Positions 1 through 5,749 of a DNA stretch of 12,075 bases are shown here, piece after piece. Both the position numbers and the translations under genes were made by a program. Within the stretch, counting starts at the first letter, position 1. Each line of letters starts with the position of its first letter. The stretch spans positions 1 through 12,075 of the forward strand of contig PSPM01000009.1 in the NCBI GenBank assembly GCA_004195435.1. The letters are read 5' to 3'. The notes beneath the pieces were generated by a model. That model had not been told where the DNA came from. It saw only the letters and a list, made by a program, of their open reading frames with translations, and made no database searches. Source of the stretch: Candidatus Parvarchaeota archaeon. GTDB lineage: Archaea; Nanobdellota; Nanobdellia; Pacearchaeales; GW2011-AR1.

Positions 1-613
1 CCAAATCATAAGTTCCAGCAAATAATTTTTTTCTTTCATTTGCATCCAACTTAACTGAAAATGATTTCCCTTCATCAGCAGCAAGATTAATAGTTTCAGA
101 AAACTCAAAGAAAACACTTTCCATTTTAATTTCTAGATTTTCAAAATCGTAATTTTCTAAATTTTTTATAGAAAACTCGAAAAATTCGCTGGTACTATTA
201 ATATAACCAAAATCAAAAAAGAAAGCATCTTCCAAATCAATAATTTTTATTTTTAATTTGCCATTATAATAGCCTGTTTCTAAACCTCTTATTTCATAAT
301 CAAATACAAAATATCCCCTAATTTCCTCAAGAATTTTCTTTTGTGGGGAAATACTTATCTCAAGGTTTTTAGTTTGACCATTTTTTATCAAGAATCTATC
401 TTTTGGTTCAATAACAACTCCTACAAGGGAATAAATTTCAAAGTTATCATCTTTTCCGTTATTATTGGTTATATCAAGAGTCATTTTAGCAGGAGAGTCT
501 AATCCGATAATATTTAAAATTTCATTTTCAGTAACTACTACCTCTAATTCTGTAGCAGAAACTAATGAAATCAAACTAAACATCACGAATAGGGAAAATA
601 ACAATCTTTTCAT
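1..613 (-). CDS. Secreted beta-rich protein, C-terminal part beyond the window
   Basis: An open minus-strand frame runs from an ATG at 613-611 off the left edge with no stop, giving 204 residues. Residues 1-20 form a clear signal peptide (MKRLLFSLFVMFSLISLVSA), so the protein is exported. The rest alternates short hydrophobic strands with polar turns (for example LDITNNNGKDDNFEIYSLVG and EFSIKNLENYDFENLEIKM). This resembles the NEW3/CARDB-like Ig-fold repeats common in archaeal surface proteins; that match is by eye only. No catalytic motif is visible and no cysteine is seen in this part. A TATA box lies 24 nt before the ATG, so the mRNA is probably leaderless and the start is well placed. 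A role as a cell-surface or adhesion protein is inference; the missing C-terminus may hold a membrane anchor. Confidence 0.75.
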   Translation of the reverse strand, partial: MKRLLFSLFVMFSLISLVSATELEVVVTENEILNIIGLDSPAKMTLDITNNNGKDDNFEIYSLVGVVIEPKDRFLIKNGQTKNLEISISPQKKILEEIRGYFVFDYEIRGLETGYYNGKLKIKIIDLEDAFFFDFGYINSTSEFFEFSIKNLENYDFENLEIKMESVFFEFSETINLAADEGKSFSVKLDANERKKLFAGTYDL

Positions 614-630
614 CAAGAAAAATCCCAGAA

Positions 631-643
631 ATTATATATAAAG
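631..643 (-). promoter_or_regulatory. TATA box for the secreted protein gene
   Basis: On the minus strand the sequence reads CTTTATATATAAT, centred about 24 nt upstream of the ATG at 613. This is the archaeal TBP-site spacing for a transcript starting at or next to the start codon. Confidence 0.6.
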
Positions 644-666
644 ATATATGTGATAAAATAAAAGAA

Positions 667-1170
667 TTATCTTTTAGCAGTCAATTCTAGAAAAGATTTC
701 ATTTCTTCCTTAAAACCTTTCACAATATTTTCAACTTTTTCTTCCATTTCCTCAGTTCTTCCAGGGATTACATATTTATGATAAATTTCCTTAAAAAATT
801 TATGAATTGCTGAACCTTCCCATTTACCACTATAATCTTTTTCTAGAACTCCTTTAATGTCGATCTTAAAATCGGCAAATTTATTCATTCTAACCTTTTT
901 TCCATCAATCTCTCCCTCAACATCAGACATACCAATTATTTTCCATCTAACAGCAATTGAAGATTTAAAATAATCAGTTAATTTTTTAGAGCAAGACCAG
1001 ACAATATCTATATCTTTTCCATTTCCAGAAACTTTCTCAGAGTAAGTATTCTCAGTTATGGAATAGTCCTCCTCTGAAAGCAAGTCATGAGCATGATTAT
1101 AAGCTTCTTTAAAATTACCAACTCCTGAAAATTTTACATTTTCTTTAATAACTGTATCTTTTTCCACCAT
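667..1170 (-). CDS. Hypothetical protein, 167 aa, cytoplasmic alpha/beta
   Basis: I do not recognise the family. The protein has no signal peptide or membrane segment. The predicted layout is an N-terminal strand and helix (FKEAYNHAHDLLSEE), several amphipathic beta strands over residues 36-110, and a long charged C-terminal helix from about residue 136 (TEEMEEKVENIVKGFKEEM). A curved sheet packed on a long final helix is reminiscent of the helix-grip (SRPBCC/START-like) fold, but this is a guess from secondary structure. There is a single cysteine, and no metal-site cluster or nucleotide-binding loop. The ATG at 1170 sits about 26 nt from a good TATA box, so the start is supported and leaderless. 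It lies between two minus-strand genes that each have their own promoter, so context says little about its role. Confidence 0.75.
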   Translation of the reverse strand: MVEKDTVIKENVKFSGVGNFKEAYNHAHDLLSEEDYSITENTYSEKVSGNGKDIDIVWSCSKKLTDYFKSSIAVRWKIIGMSDVEGEIDGKKVRMNKFADFKIDIKGVLEKDYSGKWEGSAIHKFFKEIYHKYVIPGRTEEMEEKVENIVKGFKEEMKSFLELTAKR

Positions 1171-1190
1171 TTAAATAAAAATACAGAATA

Positions 1191-1203
1191 TTCTATATAA
1201 AGT
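1191..1203 (-). promoter_or_regulatory. TATA box for the 167-aa gene
   Basis: The minus strand reads CTTTATATAGAA, centred about 26 nt before the ATG at 1170. It occupies the 40-bp gap after the CBS gene stop, so the 167-aa gene is transcribed separately or in addition to readthrough. Confidence 0.6.
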
Positions 1204-1210
1204 TTTGTAA

Positions 1211-1774
1211 TTAATCCAGATCATACCTACAATCTAGGCAAAGCATTTTTCCATCAATTTTTAATAAAGAAGAAAATGAATCACATTCTTCACAAAAACC
1301 TTCAGAATAAATTTCTGGATCTTCCGCTTTACTTAATTTATAAGATTGTTCCTTAATTTCTGCTAATTCTCCTAGATCAGAATACAAACTAGGATCTATT
1401 TTCAAAATATCTTTAATAGTTATAATTCCAATCATTTTCCCATTAGATAATACTGGAAGTCTTTTGAAACCATAATTTCTCATTTTAACAAGAGCTTCAG
1501 AAATCATGGCAGATGGTTTAATAACTGCCACTTTTTTTCTAGCAATATCTATAACTTTAATCTTTTTCAAATTTAAATCCGGTTTTTTTAAAAAAGCCCA
1601 TAAAATATCTCTAGAAAAAATCATTCCAACAAGTTTTTCTTTTTCCATTAAGGGAATACTATTCATACTTTTTCTAACCATTATCTTTGTACAAACATGG
1701 AGATTATCTTTCGGATTTACACTGACCACTTTTCTAGTCATTACATCGCCTACTGCTAATTTCCTTTGCAACAT
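1211..1774 (-). CDS. Two-CBS-domain protein with C-terminal zinc ribbon
   Basis: Residues 8-60 (VGDVMTRKVVSVNPKDN ... GMIFSRDIL) and about 73-127 (VIDIARKKVAVIKPSAMI ... GIITIKDIL) form a tandem CBS pair. Each half has the usual V-x-DVM/A start and the G-(M/I)-I-(F/T)-x-(R/K)-DIL end. Such pairs (Bateman modules) normally bind adenine nucleotides or SAM and act as energy or ligand sensors. After a charged linker, Cys161-x2-Cys164 and Cys179-x2-Cys182 make a small zinc ribbon ending at residue 187. CBS proteins with C-terminal zinc ribbons are known in archaea; a role in nucleic-acid or protein binding regulated by ligand is inference. The start at 1774 is about 24 nt from a TATA box. The gene is divergent from the thermosome across a 107-bp gap, so the two could share regulation. 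Confidence 0.88.
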   Translation of the reverse strand: MLQRKLAVGDVMTRKVVSVNPKDNLHVCTKIMVRKSMNSIPLMEKEKLVGMIFSRDILWAFLKKPDLNLKKIKVIDIARKKVAVIKPSAMISEALVKMRNYGFKRLPVLSNGKMIGIITIKDILKIDPSLYSDLGELAEIKEQSYKLSKAEDPEIYSEGFCEECDSFSSLLKIDGKMLCLDCRYDLD

Positions 1775-1791
1775 ATTATTCGAATGATTAA

Positions 1792-1804
1792 CTATATTTT
1801 AAGC
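1792..1804 (-). promoter_or_regulatory. TATA box for the CBS-domain gene
   Basis: The minus strand reads GCTTAAAATATAG, centred about 24 nt before the ATG at 1774. An 8-bp palindrome ATTCGAAT (1778-1785) lies just upstream of the predicted transcription start. Confidence 0.5.
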
Positions 1805-1824
1805 ATTTAGATAGTTTGAAGTAA

Positions 1825-1860
1825 TAAAGATTAGAATTCTATCTCATAAATCTTTAAAAA
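1825..1860 (+). promoter_or_regulatory. Thermosome promoter with overlapping inverted repeat
   Basis: TCTTTAAAAA at 1851-1860 is a TATA-like box centred 26 nt before the thermosome ATG. A perfect 8-bp inverted repeat, TAAAGATT (1825-1832) and AATCTTTA (1849-1856), has its right arm inside this box. A second palindrome, AGAATTCT (1833-1840), lies within the spacer. Archaeal heat-shock repressors (Phr/HSR1-type) bind inverted repeats overlapping the TATA/BRE or start site, so this is a plausible operator. The sequence does not match a consensus I can name, and AT-rich DNA yields such repeats by chance. Confidence 0.45.
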
Positions 1861-1881
1861 TTGATTTCTTAACTACATTTC

Positions 1882-3492
1882 ATGTCAGAGAAACAACCAG
1901 TTTATATTCTTCCAGAAAACGTTTCAAGAACTTTAGGAAGGGATGCACAAAGAAATAATATTTTAGCAGCCAAAATTGTTTCTGATATAGTTAAAACAAC
2001 ATTGGGGCCTAAAGGGATGGATAAAATGCTGGTCGATTCAACTGGAGAAATAATTGTTACAAATGATGGTGTAACAATATTAGAAGAATTAGAAATTGAT
2101 CATCCTGCTGCAAAAATGATTGTGGAGATAGCAAAAACACAAGAAGCAGAAGTAGGGGATGGAACAACTACTGCAGTTATGTTGGCAGGAAAATTACTTG
2201 AAAATGCAGAGAAACTTTTAGATAAAAAAGTACACCCGACAGTTATTACCAAAGGGTATAATCTAGCAGCCAAAAAAGCAAATGAAGATGTGAAAGAATT
2301 ATCTTTGTTAATCACTGATAGAGAAATATTAAAAAAAATTGCGATGACTGCGATGACTGGAAAGGGAGCAGAAGGGAATAGGGAAAAATTTTCAGAAATT
2401 ATTGTATCAGCTATAGATCAAGTATCAAAAGGAAATAATGTTGATTTAAATGATATAAAGATTGAAAAACAAAATGGAAGTGATGTTGAAGATAGTCAAC
2501 TTATTCAAGGATTAGTATTAGATAAAGAAGTAGCTAATGAATCTATGCCTAGAAAAATAGAAAATGCAAAAATCGCCTTATTAGATTTTCCATTAGAATT
2601 GAAAAATCCTGAAATTGAAACAAAAATCTCAATCTCAACTCCTGAACAATTACATAATTTTATAGAATCAGAAGAAAAATCTCTAAAAGAAATGACTGAT
2701 AAAATAATAAACTCTGGGGCAAAAGTTGTTTTCTGTCAAAAAGGAATTGATGATGTAGCTCAATATTATTTAGCTAAAGCTAATATTTTTGCATGTCGAA
2801 GAGTAGCTAAATCTGACATGGAAAAATTAATAAGAGCTACATCTGGAAAAATGGTTTCAAATATTGATGAAATATCAGAAGAGAATTTTGGATTTTCAGA
2901 AATAGTTGAAGAAGTGAAAAAGAATGAAGAATCATTGATTTATATCAAAGGATGTAAAAATCCAAAAGCTGTAACAATTTTATTAAAAGGAAGCACAGAA
3001 CATATAACTGCCGAAATGGAAAGAGCAATTAAAGACGGATTGGGAGATGTTTGCTCAGCAATCAAAGAAGGGAGAGTTGTAGCTGGAGGGGGATCAATTG
3101 AAATAGAGTTAGCAAAAAGATTAAGAGAATATTCAAGAACTCTTGCTGGAAGAGAACAATTAGCTGTAGAAGAATTTGCAAGAGCATTAGAATCAATTCC
3201 TGAAACACTTGCAGAAAATGCTGGATTAGATCCAATAAATATTTTAACAGAATTAAAAAAAAGCCATGAGTCAGGACGAACCAAAGATGGATTAAATCTT
3301 TTTACAAATAAAATAGAAGATTGTTTTGAGGCCGGAATTATTGAACCAGCCAAAATAAAAACTCAAGCAATTACTTCTGCAACAGAAGTAGCGACAATGA
3401 TTTTAAGAATAGATGATGTCCTTATGTCTTCAAGCAAAGCAGGACCAATGAGTCCAAAAGGATTGCCTCCACAATTCTCGGGAATGGACTAA
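1882..3492 (+). CDS. ths: Thermosome subunit (group II chaperonin)
   Basis: This is a full-length 536-residue CCT/thermosome subunit, an ATP-driven protein-folding chaperonin that assembles into a cytosolic double ring. The signatures are all present: VSRTLGRDAQRNNI near the N-terminus, the phosphate-binding LGPKGMDKML (41-50), NDGVTI (61-66), GDGTTTAVM (92-100), AGGGSIEIELAKRL near residue 400, and the equatorial ENAGLDPINIL segment with its catalytic-type Asp. The apical domain (roughly 210-370) includes the charged helical-protrusion lid (EKSLKEMTDKIINSGAKVVFCQKG). The C-terminus ends SPKGLPPQFSGMD and lacks the long GGM-repeat tail typical of many thermosome subunits, leaving only a remnant GM. 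The ATG at 1882 is about 26 nt from a TATA-like box, consistent with a leaderless mRNA. No second subunit is seen here, so homo- or hetero-oligomer cannot be decided. Confidence 0.97.
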   Translation: MSEKQPVYILPENVSRTLGRDAQRNNILAAKIVSDIVKTTLGPKGMDKMLVDSTGEIIVTNDGVTILEELEIDHPAAKMIVEIAKTQEAEVGDGTTTAVMLAGKLLENAEKLLDKKVHPTVITKGYNLAAKKANEDVKELSLLITDREILKKIAMTAMTGKGAEGNREKFSEIIVSAIDQVSKGNNVDLNDIKIEKQNGSDVEDSQLIQGLVLDKEVANESMPRKIENAKIALLDFPLELKNPEIETKISISTPEQLHNFIESEEKSLKEMTDKIINSGAKVVFCQKGIDDVAQYYLAKANIFACRRVAKSDMEKLIRATSGKMVSNIDEISEENFGFSEIVEEVKKNEESLIYIKGCKNPKAVTILLKGSTEHITAEMERAIKDGLGDVCSAIKEGRVVAGGGSIEIELAKRLREYSRTLAGREQLAVEEFARALESIPETLAENAGLDPINILTELKKSHESGRTKDGLNLFTNKIEDCFEAGIIEPAKIKTQAITSATEVATMILRIDDVLMSSSKAGPMSPKGLPPQFSGMD

Positions 3493-3494
3493 CA

Positions 3495-3502
3495 TAAAAA
3501 AA
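3495..3502 (-). terminator. Oligo-T terminator of the metalloprotease gene
   Basis: Just after the minus-strand stop at 3504 the minus strand reads CTTTTTTTATG, a run of seven T. Such runs terminate archaeal RNA polymerase. It falls in the 11-bp gap between two convergent genes. Confidence 0.5.
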
Positions 3503-3503
3503 G

Positions 3504-4445
3504 TCAATTCAAAATCATACTTACCTCATTATTATTTTCAAATAATTCTGCTATATTATTTTCTACATCAATAACGAATCTCAAATTTTCAGAAGATCTA
3601 GAAATCTTGGCGTTAGTAACATTTAGAATCTTTTTTACTCCTACTCCTATCTCGCCAAGATTTACATAATTTTTACCATCATCAAATTCGACAGCTTCTT
3701 CATCATGATAGATAGTTAATGGAACATCCTTTGCAGATATCAGTCCTTGATTAAGAACTTCTATATAAAAATCAAGATACTTACCAGACTTACTAGCTTC
3801 AACTTTCTCTATTTTCAGATCAGAAGCAGAATCTTGCTCATATAGATCATTCAAATCTTCAATTATATAATCATCAATTTCTTGATCACATTCTAAAGTA
3901 GGGTATAGAACACTTCCAGGATTATCATTATGTTCGAATCCCAAGGAATGCAAAATTTCATGCAAGGCAACAATAGGAAGATCATTACATCTCTCTTGTC
4001 TAAATAATGAAATTTTTCCCTCTAAAATCACATCATAAATACTAGTATTCAAAACAGATGCTGGACCTCCTTCTCCAGCTATAAAATAATCTTCATTTTC
4101 GGATTCTGGAGGAATATCTGAACAAAGAATCTTTATTTGTCCAATCTGTGATGGATAAAATTCTAAAGTTGTTTTAACCTCTAAAATTCTAAAAGCTTCT
4201 AAAACCTGTTCCTTCTTATTTGAATCACAAATCTCATCAATTGTATAACTAATTTTTCTAGAAGGATACCTCATATTTTCAGAGAATTGTTTTCCTCTTG
4301 AATATTCTATCAATTCAGATTCCCCATTACCACCAACAAAAGTGAACTCCCTCTCTTCTTGCGGAAAATTAAGATAAAGGTAATAAATAGAAACAAAAAG
4401 TATTATGGATAATAACAAAATAAATGCTACTTTTGCCGTATTCAT
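3504..4445 (-). CDS. Secreted matrixin-like metalloprotease with CARDB tail
   Basis: The 313-residue protein begins with one N-terminal membrane segment (residues 5-26), either a signal peptide or an anchor. The central domain carries HEILHSLGFEH (residues 162-172), the HExxHxxGxxH zinc motif of metzincins: His162, His166 and His172 as ligands and Glu163 as general base. The following turn reads GSVLYP (177-182) where matrixins have SVMYP, so the Met-turn methionine is replaced by Leu180. Cys108 and Cys153 may pair as a disulfide outside the cell, with Cys73 and Cys186 as a further possible pair. Residues about 208-313 form a CARDB-like Ig domain (FYIEVLNQGLISAKDVPLTI ... DVENNIAELFENNNEVS), often an adhesion module on archaeal surface proteins. 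Probable role: extracellular peptidase. The start at 4445 is supported by a TATA box 25 nt upstream. The gene converges on the thermosome gene. Confidence 0.88.
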   Translation of the reverse strand: MNTAKVAFILLLSIILFVSIYYLYLNFPQEEREFTFVGGNGESELIEYSRGKQFSENMRYPSRKISYTIDEICDSNKKEQVLEAFRILEVKTTLEFYPSQIGQIKILCSDIPPESENEDYFIAGEGGPASVLNTSIYDVILEGKISLFRQERCNDLPIVALHEILHSLGFEHNDNPGSVLYPTLECDQEIDDYIIEDLNDLYEQDSASDLKIEKVEASKSGKYLDFYIEVLNQGLISAKDVPLTIYHDEEAVEFDDGKNYVNLGEIGVGVKKILNVTNAKISRSSENLRFVIDVENNIAELFENNNEVSMILN

Positions 4446-4463
4446 AAAATGTAAAGAATAAAA

Positions 4464-4478
4464 GATTATATAAATTTA
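4464..4478 (-). promoter_or_regulatory. TATA box for the metalloprotease gene
   Basis: The minus strand reads AAATTTATATAATC, centred about 25 nt before the ATG at 4445, again fitting a leaderless transcript. Confidence 0.6.
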
Positions 4479-4495
4479 TCAAAAATAATAGCTGA

Positions 4496-4510
4496 ATACA
4501 TTTTAATATC
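4496..4510 (+). promoter_or_regulatory. Promoter of the cysteine-rich mini-protein
   Basis: ATACATTTTAATATC places a TATA-like TTTTAATAT about 25 nt before the ATG at 4530. The same 14 bases (ATACATTTTAATAT) recur at 5125-5138 in front of the membrane-protein/DsbA operon. Confidence 0.45.
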
Positions 4511-4529
4511 TATAAAACTATAAATTTAT

Positions 4530-4691
4530 ATGGTAAAAAGAATAAAATCAAAAAATGAAATATATTTTCAATGTGAATCTTGCAATCTTTGCTTTGAAAA
4601 AGAAATAATAGCCAAGCAATGTGAAGATTTTTGTAAAAAATATAAAAGTTGCAATCTTGAATTAATTAAAAACGCTATAAAAATAAAATAA
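4530..4691 (+). CDS. Cysteine-rich 53-aa protein, probable zinc ribbon
   Basis: A short frame encodes 53 residues with six cysteines: Cys15-x2-Cys18-x2-Cys21, then Cys31-x3-Cys35 and Cys41. The pattern FQCESC(7)...KQCEDFC...KSCNLEL resembles a small archaeal metal-binding family of the form YxCxxCGxxY...A-x-KCxxWCxxHxSCNLEI, which I recall from memory; no name or proven function is known to me. It has no signal peptide, so it is likely cytosolic. Metal (zinc or copper) binding is inferred from the cysteine spacing. Frame support comes from the family-like ending, a promoter 25 nt upstream and an ATG start. It ends 1 nt from the stop of the opposing thioredoxin gene. Its place beside redox genes suggests a role in thiol or metal handling. 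Confidence 0.72.
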   Translation: MVKRIKSKNEIYFQCESCNLCFEKEIIAKQCEDFCKKYKSCNLELIKNAIKIK

Positions 4692-4692
4692 A

Positions 4693-5058
4693 TTATTCTA
4701 AAGAACAGCCAGTTAATTGGGCCAGTTGATTTACCCCAAGTACAGAAGAAGTTCTTGATCCATCAGAAAATTCCCAAGTAGGATAAGCTTCTATATTCGC
4801 AGATGAACATGTAGCAGATTGCCCTCCACCAGATGAAGCACATTCTATATAATTTACGTGCTTGAAACTTGAACCAAATATCTCTTTTTGTTTTTTACAA
4901 GCACCACACCAAGAAGCACCATACATTTTAGCCCCATTATCAGACAAACATTTAGCAAAATTTCCGCTAATCCCAGCTTTATCTGATTTAGGCATAACTA
5001 GATAAAATAAAAAAACAACTAAAACTATTCCTAGAATTATTTTAAATGTTTTATTCAT
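4693..5058 (-). CDS. Membrane-anchored thioredoxin-like protein
   Basis: The 121-residue protein has one N-terminal membrane segment (about 5-23) and a short thioredoxin-fold domain facing outside. The active site is ASWCGACKKQ (Cys51, Cys54), and the cis-proline loop is AYPTWEF (Pro93). Cysteines at 37, 73, 84 and 118 are additional. The arrangement KC-x3-G-x2-MYGA-W-C-x2-CKKQK ... IECA ... C ... YPTW ... TGC matches the thioredoxin domain that is fused to vitamin K epoxide reductase (VKOR) in cyanobacteria and plant LTO1. Here it stands alone and no VKOR is in the window. Probable function is formation or shuffling of disulfides in exported proteins. The ATG at 5058 is 25 nt from a TATA box. 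The gene is divergent from the CxxC membrane protein/DsbA operon, supporting a shared pathway. Confidence 0.9.
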   Translation of the reverse strand: MNKTFKIILGIVLVVFLFYLVMPKSDKAGISGNFAKCLSDNGAKMYGASWCGACKKQKEIFGSSFKHVNYIECASSGGGQSATCSSANIEAYPTWEFSDGSRTSSVLGVNQLAQLTGCSLE

Positions 5059-5077
5059 ACAAATTAATTATCAAAAT

Positions 5078-5089
5078 GTATTATAAAGT
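5078..5089 (-). promoter_or_regulatory. TATA box for the thioredoxin gene
   Basis: The minus strand reads ACTTTATAATAC, centred about 25 nt before the ATG at 5058. The transcript is probably leaderless. Confidence 0.6.
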
Positions 5090-5124
5090 TTACTAATCAA
5101 ATTTACCAAATATTTACTAAGAGC

Positions 5125-5146
5125 ATACATTTTAATATATAAATAT
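5125..5146 (+). promoter_or_regulatory. Promoter of the membrane protein/DsbA operon
   Basis: The 14 bases ATACATTTTAATAT (5125-5138), identical to 4496-4509, continue into an AT-rich TATAAATATC box. The box is about 40 nt before the TTG start at 5179, so unlike its neighbours this transcript should have a leader of roughly 15 nt, with the purine-rich AAAGAGAA at 5164-5171 as a weak ribosome site. Confidence 0.45.
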
Positions 5147-5178
5147 CTAATTTTATTAAATAAAAAGAGAATAGCAAA

Positions 5179-5736
5179 TTGATAAACAAAGAAATATTAA
5201 AAGCTTGGAAAAAAATTTATTTTGACTGGAAATATACCATTTCTGCAACAATTATCTCCTCTTTGGTTTACACTTTAAACGTATTTATAACGCATTATAA
5301 TGATGTAACTCTGTATTTTAAAAGAGAGGGATTTATCAAAGCATTTGGATTTTTATTTTTACTAAGTAAAAACTATCACAAAACAATCACTCTATGGTCA
5401 TTTATAACCCTTTTATTTATTAGCATTTTAACTTCAATTCTTTTAACTTTAATTTTTTTCAGAATTAAATCTTTAAAAGTAGATAAAAATCAAAAAAAAA
5501 TAGGTTGGATCCCATCAGTAGGATTATTCTTGGGGATAGCTGCACCCGGTTGTGCCGCTTGCGGAATGGGATTATTAGCTTTCTTCGGATTTACAGGAAC
5601 CTTCCTATCTTTTCTTCCATTAAAAGGAATAGAAATTTCATTACTTGCAGTAGGTATCCTAGCATTTTCTGTTCTAAAAATATCCAAAACTTTATTAGGG
5701 TGTAATTCTTGCCAAACTAACTTAAATAGAAAATGA
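5179..5736 (+). CDS. Polytopic membrane protein with two CxxC motifs
   Basis: The 185-residue protein has about four membrane segments: residues 20-38, 69-94, 109-140 and 150-170, with a further hydrophobic stretch near 51-63. The third segment holds APGCAACGMG, placing Cys125-x2-Cys128 in or at the edge of the membrane. The C-terminus ends with a second pair, Cys175-x2-Cys178 (LLGCNSC). I recognise this as a conserved archaeal/bacterial membrane type but know no assigned function. Dithiols in the membrane recall DsbB, VKOR and CcdA/DsbD, though the sequence is none of these by eye. The start is TTG at 5179: a stop lies 18 nt upstream in frame and no ATG is usable nearby. It precedes dsbA-like with only 13 nt between, in one operon, so an electron-carrier role for DsbA is a good inference. 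Metal transport is the main alternative. Confidence 0.82.
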   Translation: MINKEILKAWKKIYFDWKYTISATIISSLVYTLNVFITHYNDVTLYFKREGFIKAFGFLFLLSKNYHKTITLWSFITLLFISILTSILLTLIFFRIKSLKVDKNQKKIGWIPSVGLFLGIAAPGCAACGMGLLAFFGFTGTFLSFLPLKGIEISLLAVGILAFSVLKISKTLLGCNSCQTNLNRK

Positions 5737-5738
5737 AA

Positions 5739-5744
5739 GGAGGT
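5739..5744 (+). promoter_or_regulatory. Strong Shine-Dalgarno site for the DsbA-like gene
   Basis: GGAGGT lies 5 nt before the ATG at 5750, just after the stop codon of the preceding gene. It is the only full-consensus site I see in the window and fits an internal operon gene with translational coupling or independent initiation at high level. Confidence 0.8.
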
Positions 5745-5749
5745 TCAAC

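Noticed and set aside
2100..3353. Long antisense frames inside the thermosome gene (2100-2315, 2940-3353)
   Set aside because: They are shadows of a strongly conserved coding region, with no promoter or recognisable domain.
5490..5705. Frames on both strands inside the CxxC membrane-protein gene
   Set aside because: They overlap the conserved APGCAACG region in other frames and read as low-complexity shadows.
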